A stretch of DNA of 64,000 nucleotides from JAWKTM01 sp041399085 (GTDB taxonomy: Bacteria; Planctomycetota; Planctomycetia; Pirellulales; Pirellulaceae): NCBI GenBank assembly GCA_041399085.1, contig JAWKTM010000008.1, positions 62,001 through 126,000 on the forward strand, given 5' to 3'. How positions within the stretch are numbered: position 1 is the first letter of the stretch; each line of letters starts with the position of its first letter. Both the position numbers and the translations under genes were made by a program. This document shows, piece by piece, positions 17,198 to 28,186 of this stretch. The notes beneath the pieces are model-generated. The model was not told where the DNA came from. It saw only the letters and a list, made by a program, of their open reading frames with translations, and made no database searches.

Positions 17198-19491
17198 CTA
17201 GTTCGCCCGCGGCTCGACACCCAGCAGATGCCGCACGAAATAATCCGCTCGACGCCGTCGGCCGTAAGGCGTTTCAGCGCTGCCGTGCCCAGCGCCTGGG
17301 ATTAAGAGCATGTCGAAATCCTTATCGGCTTGGATCAAGGCGTTTGCCACCTGCATCGTCGAAGCCGGGTCCACATTGCGATCCAACTCGCCGACGATCA
17401 ACAGCAGCTTGCCTTCCAGACGATGGGCCTGCGTGACGTTCGATTGCTCCTCGTAATGCGGTCCGATCGGCCAGCTCATCCACAGTTCGTTCCACCAAAT
17501 CTTGTCCATGCGGTTGTCGTGACAGCCACAATCGGACACCGCCACGTGATAGAAATCGCCATGAGCCAGCAAGGCCCGCGTGCTGCTTTGGCCGCCGGCC
17601 GAACCGCCGTAGATGCCGACTCGCGTCAAGTCCATCGCCGGCTCCTCGGCCGCTGCCGCTTTGATCCACAGAATGCGATCGGGAAACCCCGAGTCACCGA
17701 GGTTTTTCCAGCAAACATCGTGGAACGCCTTCGAGCGATTCGATGTTCCCATGCCATCGATCTGGACCACGATGAACCCCAACTCGGCGATCGACTGTGC
17801 ATCGTAATAGGCGTTGAAGTCCTTCGGCACGAACGAGCCGTGCGGTCCGGCATAAATCTTCTCGATCACTGGATACTTCTTTGCCGGATCGAAATTCGTG
17901 GGGCGATGGATGATGCCATAGATGTCGGTTTCGCCATCGCGGCCCTTGGCGACGAACCGCTGCGGCATGCGTTGGCCGGTCGCCCACAGTTCGCTGGCAT
18001 CGGCTTGTTCCAGCTCGCACACCAGCGATCCGTCGCTGGTCCGTCGCAGCTCGTGAATCGGCGGCTGGTCCACGCGCGAGTAGGTGTCGATCACAAACTG
18101 CCGGTCGGGTGAATATTGAACCTTGTGCGTGCCGTTGCCGCGAGTCATCACGACCAAGTTCTCGCCGCTGAAATCGACTCGGCAGTAATGGATGTAGTAC
18201 GGGTCCTGTTCGGGAAAGATGCCGCTGGCTTGAAACCAAATCTGACGAAGCTCTTCGTCCACCCGTTCGACTTTGCGAACCACCCACGGGCCGCTGGTGA
18301 TGGGATTTTTGAGCGACCCCGAGCGCGAGTCGAAGAGGTAGAGATGATTCCAGCCGTCGCGTTCGGACATCCAGATGATCTCGTTCGAGGCATCCGCGTA
18401 ATGCGTGAATTGTTTGAAGGCGTAGTCGACGAACGTGTCGCTGGTTTCGTCCAGCAGCACGCCCGCCTCGCCAGTCCGAGCGTCGATGGCGATGATCCTC
18501 AGCCGCTGATGTCCTCGCTCGTTGTAGAGAAACGTGAATCGTTGCGAGTCGGGCGACCAACGACACTCGTCGACGCTCCACGGATTCGGAAACAACGCGT
18601 CCGACACCGGCAGATGCTGGCGCGATTCCACGTGGAAAAGCTGCGGCTTGCGGAGCGGAATCTCGTCGCCCGGCTTCAAATAGTCATACCAATGCAGCTT
18701 CGGTTGCAATTGATCCTTGGGCGACGACTCCACCAGATGCACGCGCCGGTCGCCGCCGCGGCGTGTGCGAATGGCGACGACGCGTTGCGAATCGGGCGAC
18801 CAAAAGACCGGCAAACCGTAACTATCATCGGCCGAACCGTCGGTGCTAAGCGGCGCGACATCGCCGGAATCGTTGTCGACCAACTGCAAATTGTGTTCGT
18901 GCAAACGGATCAGCCAACGACCATTGGGCGAGCGATTCGGATCGGGGCGCGGACCGCCGCGCCGGCTTCGTGATCCGCGCTGGTCGTCGTCCGAGCCCGT
19001 GTCGCTGGAAACCGCGTCGCCGGACTCCTTCTCTGCCGGCTCTTCTTTACTTCATAAGAATCGAGCGAGCAGCGCCATCGTTTGCCGAACGCGGTGAATC
19101 GCGCCTCATTCACACCGTCCGGCATATCAACAAAGTTCAAACGTTCGAGCGGCAGTTGCTGCGGATCGACCGTCTCGCCACTGGCCTTGGCAAGCGACTC
19201 GGCCAACCGGCTGTGATCGAACGCTTCACGCCGCTCGCCGCCAGTCGCATCGACAACCACAAAATCGCGTCGCCCGTCGCGACCGTCGTTGCGATACCAC
19301 ATCCGCATATTATCAGCAAACCAATGCGGCTCGATCTTCCAACGCAGTACTTTGTTCGACGACAGCCGGGGCAGTTCGGCGGCGCGCTGATAATCGGCCC
19401 GAGTCCCTTGCGACCAAACATCGGTGGGCGCCGCGGCAAATAAAACAACGACAACGAAGACAACGATCAGACGATGAAAAGCACTATGCAT
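17198..19491 (-). CDS. S9 family (dipeptidyl-peptidase IV-like) peptidase, frameshifted
   Basis: An exported serine peptidase with an N-terminal beta-propeller and a C-terminal alpha/beta-hydrolase domain. A signal peptide (HRLIVVFVVVVLFAAAP) starts at the ATG at 19491; a TTG at 19506 is an alternative. The catalytic Ser is in GIYGGSAGGQSS, the Asp in GELDRNVDP and the His in GAGHGSAE. At about 19045-19055 the frame shifts by one base; family sequence continues on both sides, and the shifted junction lies in a charged linker (KKE/EPAEKESGDAV). Function is likely cleavage of peptides in the periplasm or outside. Confidence 0.9.
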
Positions 19492-19609
19492 GGGGCGGTG
19501 CGACAATCATGAGGAAACGGGAACCGGACGAACCGGCACTTAATCTGCGGAGAGAGGTCCAGTCTAATTCGAGGCGTCGCATCGTTCCGAACCGGAGGCA
19601 GAAAAACGC

Positions 19610-20422
19610 GTGGCTGAGTGGTTCAAGTCGTTGTCGCCCGTCTGGCAGTCGTTGCTGGCCGGCATTTTCACTTGGGGCATGACCGCCGCCGGCGCCGCGC
19701 TGGTGTTCTTCGCGCGTCGTATGAACCGCCGCCTGCTGGACGGGATGCTTGGGTTTTCGGGGGGCGTGATGCTCGCCGCCAGCTACTGGTCGCTTCTGGC
19801 TCCGGCCATCGAAATTGCCGAGCAAGGGACGTTGCCCGTGTGGCTGCCGCCCGCCATCGGCTTTCTGCTGGGCGGCGCGGTTTTGTTCGTGCTCGACAAA
19901 TCGCTGCCGCATCTGCATCTCGGTTTCGACATCTCGGAAGCCGAAGGTCCGAAGAGCACTTGGCAGCGATCCGTGTTGCTGGTCTCGGCAATCACGCTGC
20001 ATAACATCCCCGAAGGCTTGGCCGTCGGCGTGGCGTTCGGCGGTGCATTGGCCGGCTTGGAATCGGCCGGCGTGATGGGAGCGGTCGTGCTGGCCGTAGG
20101 CATCGGCATTCAGAACTTTCCCGAAGGTGTGGCCGTAGCGATGCCGCTGCGCGGTGAAGGCATGAGTCGCCGTAAGAGTTTTTGGTACGGCCAGCTTTCG
20201 GCGGTCGTCGAGCCGATTGCCGCGATGTTAGGTGCCTTCGCCGTATCGCTGGCCGCCCCGCTGTTGCCGTATGCGCTTAGCTTTGCAGCAGGTGCGATGG
20301 TTTACGTGGTGGTCGAAGAGCTAATCCCCGAATCGCACCGCGAAGGCAATGTGGATTTGGCGACCACCTGCCTCATGCTGGGGTTCGCCGTGATGATGGT
20401 TTTGGATGTGGCGTTAGGTTGA
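19610..20422 (+). CDS. ZIP family divalent metal transporter
   Basis: A 270-residue membrane protein with about eight hydrophobic segments and the two metal-binding signatures of ZIP proteins: HNIPEGLAVG (~128) and QNFPEGVAVA (~167). A His-containing loop (LPHLHLGFDISEAEG) lies between TM3 and TM4, as in bacterial ZupT-like members. It imports zinc or another divalent metal across the inner membrane. The start is a GTG at 19610 preceded by GGAGG at a good distance. It stands alone between converging and diverging neighbours. Confidence 0.93.
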   Translation: MAEWFKSLSPVWQSLLAGIFTWGMTAAGAALVFFARRMNRRLLDGMLGFSGGVMLAASYWSLLAPAIEIAEQGTLPVWLPPAIGFLLGGAVLFVLDKSLPHLHLGFDISEAEGPKSTWQRSVLLVSAITLHNIPEGLAVGVAFGGALAGLESAGVMGAVVLAVGIGIQNFPEGVAVAMPLRGEGMSRRKSFWYGQLSAVVEPIAAMLGAFAVSLAAPLLPYALSFAAGAMVYVVVEELIPESHREGNVDLATTCLMLGFAVMMVLDVALG

Positions 20423-20450
20423 CCCATTTGTGGATTCAAATAGTGGACAA

Positions 20451-23400
20451 CTATTTCCGCCCTGGCGAGTTGGACGGACGCGCGGCTTCCAAATCTTCCA
20501 ACAGCCCGGCGTAATTGTTCAAACACCTGTCGATCGAAGCTTGAAGACGCTGAATGTCAGAGCTCTGTAAATTAGCGGCATTCAGCACCGGCGCCATCCA
20601 ACTCTGCATCAGTTCAAACTGAGCCCGCACGACGTCTAACACCACGCGTGGCACTTTGTGTTGCACGGTTACTTTCGGAGTAAGTGCGCTCGAAATGTCC
20701 ACGGGCTGCGGCGATGTGGAACGGAACTCTTCCAGTAGGGCACGCAGGTCGTCGCTCGACAAACCACTGGCGTTGCCCGCGGCGCCGTTCGAAATTCGCT
20801 CGGCCAAGGCTGCGAGCTGACTCACGCCCCCTGACATGGCTTGGCTAATCGCGTCCAGCGACAATTGGAAGTTGTTCAATTGGCCTCGTAACACAGCCAA
20901 CTCATCTTCTTCGTCGGTGGCTCGCGGAGCCAGCATCTGGCCGACGCCCTCGGCCAACGCGCGGCGAATTGCGTCCAGGCCGTCGTTGACACTGCTAAGC
21001 TGCACGATCGCCTGCCCGAATTTGTCGCTGGTATCCACGCCCTGAAGTTTGACATTGCGTGTAAAGGCGCTCTTGATGCTCTCCCAGCGATTCTTTTCTT
21101 CCGGTGTGAGCAGGTTGACCAACTCCTTGAACTTCAGCATGTTGGCTTCATTGTCGCTAGTCAACGTTTGCGAATCGTTCTCATAATTGGACAAGATCAA
21201 GGTTTGCAGCTCGCGATCATTCATGATCGGCATCACCTTTTCGGAGATACGATTCATATTTCGATAACTGCCCTGCAGCTTGAACGGCGGCTCGGTTCGA
21301 TAGGCGTCCGCCTGCGCGGCCGAGCGGATGTACTCACGATTGACCGTGAGAATCACGTCTCGCACGCGCATCATCTTCTTCATAACGCTGACCATTTCGT
21401 TCAGCTCTTCGGCCGAGTAATTGGCCTCGAACGAGACGCTGGCTCGATCCGCATCTTCCGCCAGCCGAATCACGCTGTATACATCCTTTTGGCTGCGGCT
21501 GGAGAGCTTGCTGAGAATTGGGTTCGACGTGAGCGCGTTCTCCAAGTAGCTCATCTCGAACACTTCGCGCGTTTCGCCAATAATCTCACCCAAGTTATAA
21601 ACATCGGCGCGATTGGAAAGCATGTCGGGAATCTGGAACTTTTCGCCACTCTCGGTATAAGGATTCCCCGCCATCACGACCACCACTTTGCGACCGCGTA
21701 GGTCGTAAGTGCGGCTGCGCCCCTTGTATACGCCTTCGATTTTACGCTGAGCGTCACACAACGAAATGAACTTCTGCAATAACTCGGGATTGCAGTGCTG
21801 GATATCGTCCAGATAAATCATCACGTTGTCGCCCATTTCCAGGGCCAGGTTCAGCTTTTCCACTTCCTCGCGAGCGCCGGCATTGGAAGCCTCGGTGGGA
21901 TCGAGCGACGTGACTCGGTGACCGATCGCGGGTCCGTTGATCTTCATAAAGATCACGCCCAGGCGATTGGCCACATATTCCATGAGCGTCGTTTTCCCAT
22001 AACCTGGCGGCGACACTAACAGCAACAACCCCATGAGGTCCGTACGTTTGCCTTCGCCAACCACGCCGACTTGTTTGGCGAGATTGTCACCGATTAACGG
22101 CAGATACACTTCGTCGATCAAGCGATTGCGCACAAAGGACGTCAGCACGCGGGGGCGGAACTCGTCCAACCGCATTTCGTACCGCGCCGCCTCGACCAAT
22201 TCCTTTTTGCGTTCCACGAACCGTTGATAACGCGGAACCACATGGTGCTCGAATTGGTCGAGCTTGGCGATGAACTGATTGAAGTTGAGATGGTATTTGC
22301 CTTCCCGAATCACGGCGTGAGAGCCAACCATGCCAGTGATTTCACGCGACGCTCGGCCTTGCCCAATCAATTGCCGATCAATTTCGCTGCTGATTAACAA
22401 AATGGCCAGCTCATCCACATAGTCGAGCAGATCGGCGGACGCGTCTTTTGTATTGGCCTGTTTTTCGAGGAACGCCGCGGCCCAGTCCCGCGCGAGTGAA
22501 AATCGGCTGGGTGGGTCCTTCTCAACGGCCGCCAATGAAGCGGCAAATCGTTCGGCGTGGCCGGCGCTCTTGAGATGCAGCTGAAAAGCATCCAACGCGT
22601 CAGCGGCCGTGCGGCTAATTACGAATTGGTCGCCCTTAATCAATTCGGCAAATAGGTACTCTGCCGCCTGTGTGAGAAACGTCGGCTCAAACAATCCCGT
22701 GTCATTCACGAATTGTTCCAGCAAATTGTGCAACTGAGCCACATACTTACGTTGCGTGGGAGCGTCCGGGAAAGCCGCGGACACCTCGCCATACCCACGC
22801 AGCTTAGCGCCGATCAGCTTTCTCTGAGCGCGCTCGGCAAAATATCGCCAATACACAACTGCCATCGCGCGAGCTCGGGGATCGAATCGTAACAACCCCA
22901 GCGTCGATTTCATCTCGACCAACGCGCGCAGCATTTTCGCGGCGTCATGGTCATGAACACCCTTGGAGTACGCTTCCTGATAGCGCGGCCCCATGAATCG
23001 CTGGACATCGGCGACGAGCTGCGATTCCTCATGCTTGGCAAACTTCGCAGGATCGAACTTCGGATCACGGTACAATTGATCGAGCATTTGATAGGCCAAG
23101 TATTCCGCTCGATACACATCACGATTTTCCGACACGACCTCCTGCTGCCACACGTCTCGCAGCCCATTCAGTTCAGCATCCTCGATGGGCTCGAAGAAAT
23201 TGGTGCCTGTGAGATGCAGCACCATGCGTTCTTCACGCGTGACGGTCGTCAAATCCAATTGTTGTACATTCACCGAGAATCGGTGTTTGCCCAAGCGGAT
23301 GACGTTTTCGCCTCCTTCGAACAACTCTTGGCGATCTTTGAGTTGGCGAACGGCGTCTTCGCGGATCGTCTTTAAGCGGCTGTGAATATCATCGACTTTC

Positions 23401-25868
23401 ACACTATCGTCGAGCGCCTTAAGTTGCTCGACGATGTCTCGGACCTTTTCGATCATCAGGTCCGAGGCGAAGTAGCCGTGAATATCATTGATCGACGTAA
23501 AGCTTTCGACGCGGGTCTTAATGCCCTTCAAAATGCGGTCGGCCGCGCTGGCAAGCCGCCGCGCGCGTTTGTTACGTGCCTCGATCAACGCGATCTTACG
23601 CGACTCGAACGCGTTGTAGATCTCCTCGCGCTTTTCAGTCAATTGGACTACGAACTCGTCGAACTCAGCGAATCGGCCCTCGAGTTCCTCAACCTGAATC
23701 ATCATTTTGGTGAGGAACTCTTCGCACTTCTGTGGCGCGTCACATATATCCAGATAATTGACGACCGCTTGATTTAACAACTTCATCTGCGAGTTGAACT
23801 CGGCCACGCCCTCGACCGACATCAACTCTTTGGTTCGCGCTTTGAGAGCCGAGCGAGCTTGGTTGACCTTGGCAAAGATCGCCGAAATGTTGTCGATGAT
23901 GGTCGTGCGTTGCGTGGCGTCGTCGATTTTGAGATTGCTGACGATTTCGATCAGCATCTCCAATTCGGATGCACTATCGGAAATCTGCTCTTCCAATTTC
24001 TTCGCATCGGCCACCTTTTGCACGCTGTCGATCGTGGCCTTGTGCTTTTCGATCGCGGCGTCGTAAGGTGCCAGGGCATCTGCTTGCAACAAGAATTGAA
24101 CGCATCGCTGAGCGAGTTTGTCCGCATAGTCGGCGACTTGCTGTTCGAGCGTGTCGACCAACGTGGCGTCGACGTACCGCAGATCTCGCAAGGCGATGAT
24201 GTCACCGCGAGTTCGTCGGAGAGCGGCCAGCGACTGGACGAACTCGTTAATGTTCTCGAACCGCTTGTGATTGATTGAGGCGATCAATTCGCGCGTGGTG
24301 CGTTCGACTTGGCGAGTCTGCTCGTTGGTGTTCTGGCGAACGCGAACGACTTTTTCGAACTCGTCGACGGCTGCCGCGGCCGCTTGGCGAATCTCCGCCA
24401 AAGGCTCCTTGAGATTGGCCGTTTCCTCTTTGTCAATCCAGAAATATGAGTCGATAACATCGCCAGCCAATTTCACCAAATCGACGTACAGATTCGCGTA
24501 GCTATCTTCCTTCTCAATTAGATTCAACAGTTCGTGGCATTCGGCCATACCACGAACAATTTCTTTGTTGCCGATCTTGTATAGCAAAGAATCCGTATCG
24601 GACGGAGCTACGTAATCGTCTCCCACATAGGGCGTTTGCCAGATTTGCACGGCGTGATGCTTCTGTGGCTCGTCTTGGCTGCGAAAGCAGACCAGTTCGC
24701 CCCCACGAAAGAACGTGGCGCCATTGCAGACCAGCGGCGTGCCGACTCGCTGTTCGATCAAATTGTATTGCAGCAGCACATGCACGCCGGACAGCCGATT
24801 GTAGAACATGTAGAGAAAGTCCTCGCCATTCGGCGCTTTGACTTGTCTCTCAAATAGGAGGTTCTCCAGCCCCAGTTCAAACGTCTTGTATTCCCCGCTT
24901 TGCAGATAATATCCGTTGGGGAAAATCAAGCCGTGATCGTCTGGCAGCAACACACAGGCATGCTGGATCGAGTCGATTCGCTTAGCCTGTTGAATCTTTT
25001 CGTTGTAGACGATGTACCGAAACTCGTTCTCTTGATAGGGCCGAACCTTCAGCACGATGATGTTGCCGACGATGGCATAGTAGATTTCCGCGTCGTCGAG
25101 TGTCTGATCCGCGTTGTCCACGGGTTCACTGTAGAGTCCGCCGCCGTCGTCCGTGTTGTTCTCGATCTTGACCGTGAGATCGCCCCCAATCGTTTCGACA
25201 AACACGCGATCTTCGATGGAGATATGCGGGTGCTTGCCGAAATGATGCATGTCACGAGTGGTGCGAGTCCACTTGAAGTCGTGTTGTGGCGGAAAGCGGA
25301 CTTCGTGATCGCTGCGGTTGTCGAGATAGGTGAGCTGGTCGCCTTGCAGAGCCCATTTGAACGACTTAATATCGCCCGCCGTCTTCCCGACACGAAACAC
25401 CATATACAGGAACGCGCCGTTGGCGAAAAACTTGGCGAACTTCGCGTCTTTGTAATAGCGGTAGACATCCTTGAAATGCTTGCGAAAGTCGTCGTTTGCG
25501 ATCAGGTCAAGTGGTTGTGAGTGAAACGCATTATCACGGAACTCATAAACGGCGAAAACGTCGGCCAAGTCGACTTCGGATTTCAGGCCGAAATGGACGT
25601 TATATCCGAAAATAAACCGATTGCCGATCGATACCATATCGCGCGGCACACAGTTGTACTCGGTCGTGATTCGTTCGGTCCCCAGCAGCTTGGTTTCGAT
25701 CGTTCCGAACACGTCTTTGCGAGCCGCGTTCAGCTTCTCCAGCCGCGACCGCAATTCCTTGCCATGCTGACGCAGCCGATTGCGAATAATCTCATACGTG
25801 CCGCTCTCGAGCGTCGTTTCGCCCGCCTGCGACTCGGCCGGTTGGGTTTCAAGTTCTGCTGTCGACAT
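20451..25868 (-). CDS. giant AAA ATPase with DUF3686-type N-terminal region
   Basis: An 1805-residue cytoplasmic protein. The N-terminal ~450 residues match the DUF3686-type region that databases label 'DNA repair ATPase' (YNCVPRDMVSIGNRFIFGYN, VEDRVFVETIGGDL-type strands). The middle (~480-1200) is long alpha-helical with likely coiled coils. The AAA domain starts near 1270: Walker A SPPGYGKTTLMEY (~1287), Walker B NVMIYLDDIQ (~1348) and a sensor region VVVVMAGNPYTESGEKFQIPDMLSNRADVYN. The C-terminal ~400 residues are helical. It follows the flotillin gene by 188 bp on the same strand; SPFH/YqiJ/AAA neighbourhoods of this kind recur in bacteria and are thought to act at membranes, but the real function is unknown. 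Confidence 0.88.
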   Translation of the reverse strand: MSTAELETQPAESQAGETTLESGTYEIIRNRLRQHGKELRSRLEKLNAARKDVFGTIETKLLGTERITTEYNCVPRDMVSIGNRFIFGYNVHFGLKSEVDLADVFAVYEFRDNAFHSQPLDLIANDDFRKHFKDVYRYYKDAKFAKFFANGAFLYMVFRVGKTAGDIKSFKWALQGDQLTYLDNRSDHEVRFPPQHDFKWTRTTRDMHHFGKHPHISIEDRVFVETIGGDLTVKIENNTDDGGGLYSEPVDNADQTLDDAEIYYAIVGNIIVLKVRPYQENEFRYIVYNEKIQQAKRIDSIQHACVLLPDDHGLIFPNGYYLQSGEYKTFELGLENLLFERQVKAPNGEDFLYMFYNRLSGVHVLLQYNLIEQRVGTPLVCNGATFFRGGELVCFRSQDEPQKHHAVQIWQTPYVGDDYVAPSDTDSLLYKIGNKEIVRGMAECHELLNLIEKEDSYANLYVDLVKLAGDVIDSYFWIDKEETANLKEPLAEIRQAAAAAVDEFEKVVRVRQNTNEQTRQVERTTRELIASINHKRFENINEFVQSLAALRRTRGDIIALRDLRYVDATLVDTLEQQVADYADKLAQRCVQFLLQADALAPYDAAIEKHKATIDSVQKVADAKKLEEQISDSASELEMLIEIVSNLKIDDATQRTTIIDNISAIFAKVNQARSALKARTKELMSVEGVAEFNSQMKLLNQAVVNYLDICDAPQKCEEFLTKMMIQVEELEGRFAEFDEFVVQLTEKREEIYNAFESRKIALIEARNKRARRLASAADRILKGIKTRVESFTSINDIHGYFASDLMIEKVRDIVEQLKALDDSVKVDDIHSRLKTIREDAVRQLKDRQELFEGGENVIRLGKHRFSVNVQQLDLTTVTREERMVLHLTGTNFFEPIEDAELNGLRDVWQQEVVSENRDVYRAEYLAYQMLDQLYRDPKFDPAKFAKHEESQLVADVQRFMGPRYQEAYSKGVHDHDAAKMLRALVEMKSTLGLLRFDPRARAMAVVYWRYFAERAQRKLIGAKLRGYGEVSAAFPDAPTQRKYVAQLHNLLEQFVNDTGLFEPTFLTQAAEYLFAELIKGDQFVISRTAADALDAFQLHLKSAGHAERFAASLAAVEKDPPSRFSLARDWAAAFLEKQANTKDASADLLDYVDELAILLISSEIDRQLIGQGRASREITGMVGSHAVIREGKYHLNFNQFIAKLDQFEHHVVPRYQRFVERKKELVEAARYEMRLDEFRPRVLTSFVRNRLIDEVYLPLIGDNLAKQVGVVGEGKRTDLMGLLLLVSPPGYGKTTLMEYVANRLGVIFMKINGPAIGHRVTSLDPTEASNAGAREEVEKLNLALEMGDNVMIYLDDIQHCNPELLQKFISLCDAQRKIEGVYKGRSRTYDLRGRKVVVVMAGNPYTESGEKFQIPDMLSNRADVYNLGEIIGETREVFEMSYLENALTSNPILSKLSSRSQKDVYSVIRLAEDADRASVSFEANYSAEELNEMVSVMKKMMRVRDVILTVNREYIRSAAQADAYRTEPPFKLQGSYRNMNRISEKVMPIMNDRELQTLILSNYENDSQTLTSDNEANMLKFKELVNLLTPEEKNRWESIKSAFTRNVKLQGVDTSDKFGQAIVQLSSVNDGLDAIRRALAEGVGQMLAPRATDEEDELAVLRGQLNNFQLSLDAISQAMSGGVSQLAALAERISNGAAGNASGLSSDDLRALLEEFRSTSPQPVDISSALTPKVTVQHKVPRVVLDVVRAQFELMQSWMAPVLNAANLQSSDIQRLQASIDRCLNNYAGLLEDLEAARPSNSPGRK

Positions 25869-26056
25869 GATTTATCTCGCATTCTTCGGTGCAACGTCAG
25901 TCCGGTGGCAGCCTGCCGTTTCCTTCCGGTACCACTGGCAAGAGGGAACAGCAAGCTGGTTTGCTTCCGCTGACAACGGCGGACTGAAACGATGCCAGGG
26001 CGACAGAACACGGTTGGAGCCGCCTTCCGCCGCCCTGGTTTAGCAAGCGTTGATAC

Positions 26057-28186
26057 CTACTTGCCGTTAGCTTCCACGGAAGTCGCTTCGTTCAACTTCA
26101 GCGAACCGACGCGGGCATCGGTAAGACCAATGCTGCCGGCCATGTTCAGCAAGTTGCGAAGTTCACCGCGAACGGCTTCGCTGCTGGTCAGACCGAGCAT
26201 TTTCGCGATCAGCGCGGCGATGGAAAGATCCTTCACATCGTCCGTGCTGAGGTTGAACTGGTCGACCAAACCTCGCAGCTTGTCCCGGAAGTAATCCGGA
26301 TTGCCGTTGAAGAACGTGTTCTTCACATCCGTCGCCACTTGGCTGTTGTAGACGAAGCGATCGACCGCTTTGCCACCCTTCACCGCATTGACGATGTTGT
26401 CGAAGAACTGCGTCTCGCCGCCGACGATGTCGATGCGGGCGGACTTGAGCGCTTCGCTGACGATCTCCGATTGGGCTTCGGCGATCTTTCGCTGCGCTTC
26501 GATGGCCGCGATCTCGATATCCTTATCCTTGTTCAATCGCAGCTTGAACTCCTCGTGCTCGCGGCCGACGCCGTCGAACAACTTCATCGCTTCGGCCTTC
26601 TCTTGGATACCGGCCGCTTCGCTGCTGTACTTCAACTTCAGCACGTTGGCTTCGGCCGTGCCGGTCTTCTCGATCGCGGCGGCCTTGGCTTCCTGGCCCT
26701 TGGCTTCGGCCACGGCTTTGCGTTCGATCACCGAAGCCTCGGCAACTCCGGTCTTCTCGATCGCTTCGGCTTTGGCCTTCTGCACGTTGGCTTCGGCCAA
26801 GCCTTCCGCCGCCGCATCGGCCGTGCGACCTTCGGCCAGCATCTTGGTGGCCTGCATTTTCTTTTCCGACGCGGCTCGGCTGGCTTCGGCCTCGATCACC
26901 GTTTGTTCGGCGATCAATTCGCTGGCTCGTTTCGAAGCCTCGGCCGCCTTAATTTCTTGCACCAACCGTTCCTCGGCCGATTGTTCGGCGGCGGTAACGG
27001 CGACGCGTTTCTTACGATCCGCAGTGGCGAATTGCTCCGTATCCTTGATCCGTTCCTGTTCTTCGACCACGGCCCGTTCGACCACGACGCGTTCGCGGAT
27101 CACCTCTTGGATGTTCCGCTTCTCGACTTCGATCGCCTTCTCCTTTTCGACCTGAGCGACCCCGACGATCCGTTCTCGCTCGGTGGCTTCCAAGGCTCGG
27201 TCGCGCTCGACACGTTCGGTCTCGACCACCGTCGTGCGTTGCTTGTTCTTTTCGGCGACCACGATCTGCCGCAGCTTGTTCTCTTCGGCAACTCCGATTT
27301 CCTCTTCCGTCTGAATCCGCGCTCGTTCGGACAACAGCCGTTGTTCTTCTTGGACCTTGGCGGCTTCGGCGCGTTCGCGAGCCGTGATCTCCGCGATCTC
27401 GCGTTCTTGCTTCTGAACGGCTTCGACACGTTGCTTTTCCAGTTCCAGGATCGCTTCGGCGGCCTCGACGTCCTGTTTCTTCAGCGTCTTCTCTTTCTCA
27501 CGCGTGAAGTGGTTCTCTTGCACCTTCTCGCGAGCCGTCAATTCCGTGATCTTCTTGATGCCCTCGGCGTCCAGAATGTTACCGGGGTTCAACATCTCCA
27601 ACGGCGTTTGCTCCAGGAAGTCGATCGCCGCGTCGTCCAGCTTATAGCCATTCAAATCCGTACCGATCACCTTAATGATTTCGGACTTGAATTGTTCGCG
27701 ATTGTCGTACAAATCGATAAAGTCGAACTGGCGACCAACAGTCTTCAAACCTTCGGAGAACTTGGCATCGAACAAGTCGATCAGCGTCCGCTGATCAGAC
27801 GCACGCTTGCAACCGATCGACTGGGCGACCTCCTTGATTTGGCCGGGCTCGTTATCCACCCGCACAAAGAAAGCCACTTCGATATCCGCTCGCACGTTGT
27901 CGCGGCAAATCAACCCCGAGCTCCCTTTGCGGTGAATCTCGATCCGTTTCAGCGTCAAGTCCATGTTCTCGACGCGATGGAAGATGGGGAACACCCACAT
28001 CCCTTGTCCCGAGGCGACCGCCAAATCGCCAAAGCCGGATCGCACGAGCGCTTCTTCAGGCCCCACCTTGCGATAAAAGCGGGACATGAGCGCGCCGATC
28101 ACTAACAGCGCGAACACCGACCCAATGATTACGATGCCGACCGTAATCAGGGTTTCGATGGAAATAGCAAACAGCAACAAACTCAT
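26057..28186 (-). CDS. flotillin / YqiK-like SPFH protein
   Basis: A 709-residue membrane-anchored flotillin. One N-terminal membrane segment (~10-32) is followed by the SPFH domain (~40-220; GPEEALVRSGFGDLAVASG, GMWVFPIFHRVENMDLTLKRIEI) and a very long Ala/Glu/Arg-rich coiled coil (~225-560) as in flotillins, then a C-terminal segment. It should scaffold membrane microdomains. The ATG at 28186 overlaps the YqiJ-like stop as ATGA, so the two are coupled. The frame is open further upstream but the extra residues lie inside the preceding gene. Confidence 0.93.
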   Translation of the reverse strand: MSLLLFAISIETLITVGIVIIGSVFALLVIGALMSRFYRKVGPEEALVRSGFGDLAVASGQGMWVFPIFHRVENMDLTLKRIEIHRKGSSGLICRDNVRADIEVAFFVRVDNEPGQIKEVAQSIGCKRASDQRTLIDLFDAKFSEGLKTVGRQFDFIDLYDNREQFKSEIIKVIGTDLNGYKLDDAAIDFLEQTPLEMLNPGNILDAEGIKKITELTAREKVQENHFTREKEKTLKKQDVEAAEAILELEKQRVEAVQKQEREIAEITARERAEAAKVQEEQRLLSERARIQTEEEIGVAEENKLRQIVVAEKNKQRTTVVETERVERDRALEATERERIVGVAQVEKEKAIEVEKRNIQEVIRERVVVERAVVEEQERIKDTEQFATADRKKRVAVTAAEQSAEERLVQEIKAAEASKRASELIAEQTVIEAEASRAASEKKMQATKMLAEGRTADAAAEGLAEANVQKAKAEAIEKTGVAEASVIERKAVAEAKGQEAKAAAIEKTGTAEANVLKLKYSSEAAGIQEKAEAMKLFDGVGREHEEFKLRLNKDKDIEIAAIEAQRKIAEAQSEIVSEALKSARIDIVGGETQFFDNIVNAVKGGKAVDRFVYNSQVATDVKNTFFNGNPDYFRDKLRGLVDQFNLSTDDVKDLSIAALIAKMLGLTSSEAVRGELRNLLNMAGSIGLTDARVGSLKLNEATSVEANGK

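Noticed and set aside
26339..28105. Plus-strand open frame of 588 codons rich in Leu/Phe/Gly/Asp
   Set aside because: It lies opposite the flotillin coiled coil, whose Ala/Glu/Arg codons produce such an antisense frame.
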